A DNA stretch of 5,632 nucleotides from Nitrososphaeraceae archaeon. Its GTDB lineage: Archaea; Thermoproteota; Nitrososphaeria; Nitrososphaerales; Nitrosopumilaceae. The stretch covers positions 1-5,632 of the forward strand of contig JAICHE010000088.1 in the NCBI GenBank assembly GCA_025922755.1. The letters are read 5' to 3'. The notes below the pieces were generated by a model, which worked only from the letters and a program-made list of their open reading frames with translations, ran no database searches and was not told the DNA's origin. The position numbers were made by a program, and so were the translations under genes. How positions within the stretch are numbered: position 1 is the stretch's first letter; each line of letters starts with the position of its first letter. Positions 5,431 to 5,632 of this stretch are shown here, piece by piece.

Positions 5431-5632
5431 CTATCTTTTTCGTCTAGATGTATTTTTTTTAGATCTTGTTGTTGGTTTTCGAGTTTTTCTAGATGATTTT
5501 CTTATACTTTTTGTCCTTGAGGCACGTTTTACAGTTTTCCTAACTGGCTTTCTTTTGGCAGCTGTCTTTTTCTTTACAGTTTTCCTAACTGGCTTTCTTT
5601 TGGCAGCTGTCTTTTTCTTTACAGTTTTCCTA
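5431..5632 (-). CDS. C-terminal part of a Lys/Arg-rich protein with a histone H1-like tail (partial)
   Basis: Only the last 66 codons and the TAG (5431-5433) lie in the window; the gene continues past 5632, so its start and any folded N-terminal domain are unseen. The visible tail has 21 Lys and 14 Arg in 66 residues (53%), no Asp or Glu, and otherwise mostly Thr, Ser, Ala, Val and Pro. It begins with repeats of the 15-residue unit KTVKKKTAAKRKPVR and passes into a less regular Ser/Thr/Arg-rich end that finishes SRRKR. Such compositions are typical of disordered tails that bind DNA or RNA without sequence preference, as in histone H1 C-termini and bacterial H1-like proteins. Chromatin or ribosome-related binding is therefore a reasonable inference, but the family cannot be named from the tail alone. 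The gene runs in the same direction as elp3, 52 nt upstream of it. The reading frame is firm because it stays open with coherent composition throughout. Confidence 0.8.
   Translation of the reverse strand, partial: RKTVKKKTAAKRKPVRKTVKKKTAAKRKPVRKTVKRASRTKSIRKSSRKTRKPTTRSKKNTSRRKR
5531..5632 (-). repeat. 45-bp perfect tandem repeat coding a 15-aa basic unit
   Basis: Two complete 45-bp copies (5531-5575 and 5576-5620) are identical at every base, and a third begins at 5621 and is cut by the window end after 12 matching bases. Because 45 is a multiple of three, each copy adds exactly 15 residues to the basic tail without shifting frame. Identity at synonymous positions points to recent duplication or gene-conversion-like homogenisation. 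The copy number beyond the window is unknown. Confidence 0.95.

Overview
The window looks like a piece of an archaeal chromosome, most likely from a low-GC ammonia-oxidising thaumarchaeon (Nitrososphaerota) of the Nitrosopumilus/Nitrosarchaeum kind. The evidence is a class I (archaeal-type) lysyl-tRNA synthetase, a stand-alone archaeal Elp3, AT-rich TATA-like boxes about 26 nt before several start codons with little or no Shine-Dalgarno sequence (leaderless style), GTG and TTG starts, and very small zinc-finger proteins. The lineage is inferred from general character, not from a database match.

Left part (1-1178, plus strand): four very small genes followed by one ordinary gene. In order they are a 44-aa single-span membrane peptide, a 57-aa Cys-rich probable zinc protein, a 36-aa single C2H2 zinc-finger protein, a 32-aa single-span membrane peptide and a 147-aa FMN-binding split-barrel protein (pyridoxamine-phosphate-oxidase-like). 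With the micro-genes counted, no gap exceeds 300 bases.

Middle (1173-1955, minus strand): a 260-aa, highly charged coiled-coil protein. It converges on the FMN-protein gene with a 6-nt overlap of the two 3' ends and has its own TATA-like element.

Right part (1994-5378, minus strand): a compact transcription unit elp3 - lysS - small two-span membrane protein, with gaps of 9 nt and 1 nt. Elp3 modifies the wobble uridine of tRNAs, a set that can include tRNA-Lys(UUU), and LysS charges tRNA-Lys, so the unit reads as a tRNA-Lys decoding module with a membrane protein of unknown role behind it.

Right edge (5431-5632, minus strand): the C-terminal 66 residues of a gene entering from outside the window. 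This tail is 53% Lys+Arg with no acidic residue, and contains perfect 45-bp tandem repeats encoding a 15-residue unit. It resembles histone H1-type or other nucleic-acid-binding basic tails.

No mobile element, CRISPR array, tRNA or rRNA was seen. The items most worth a second look are the micro-protein cluster at the left and the repeat-bearing basic tail next to elp3-lysS at the right.
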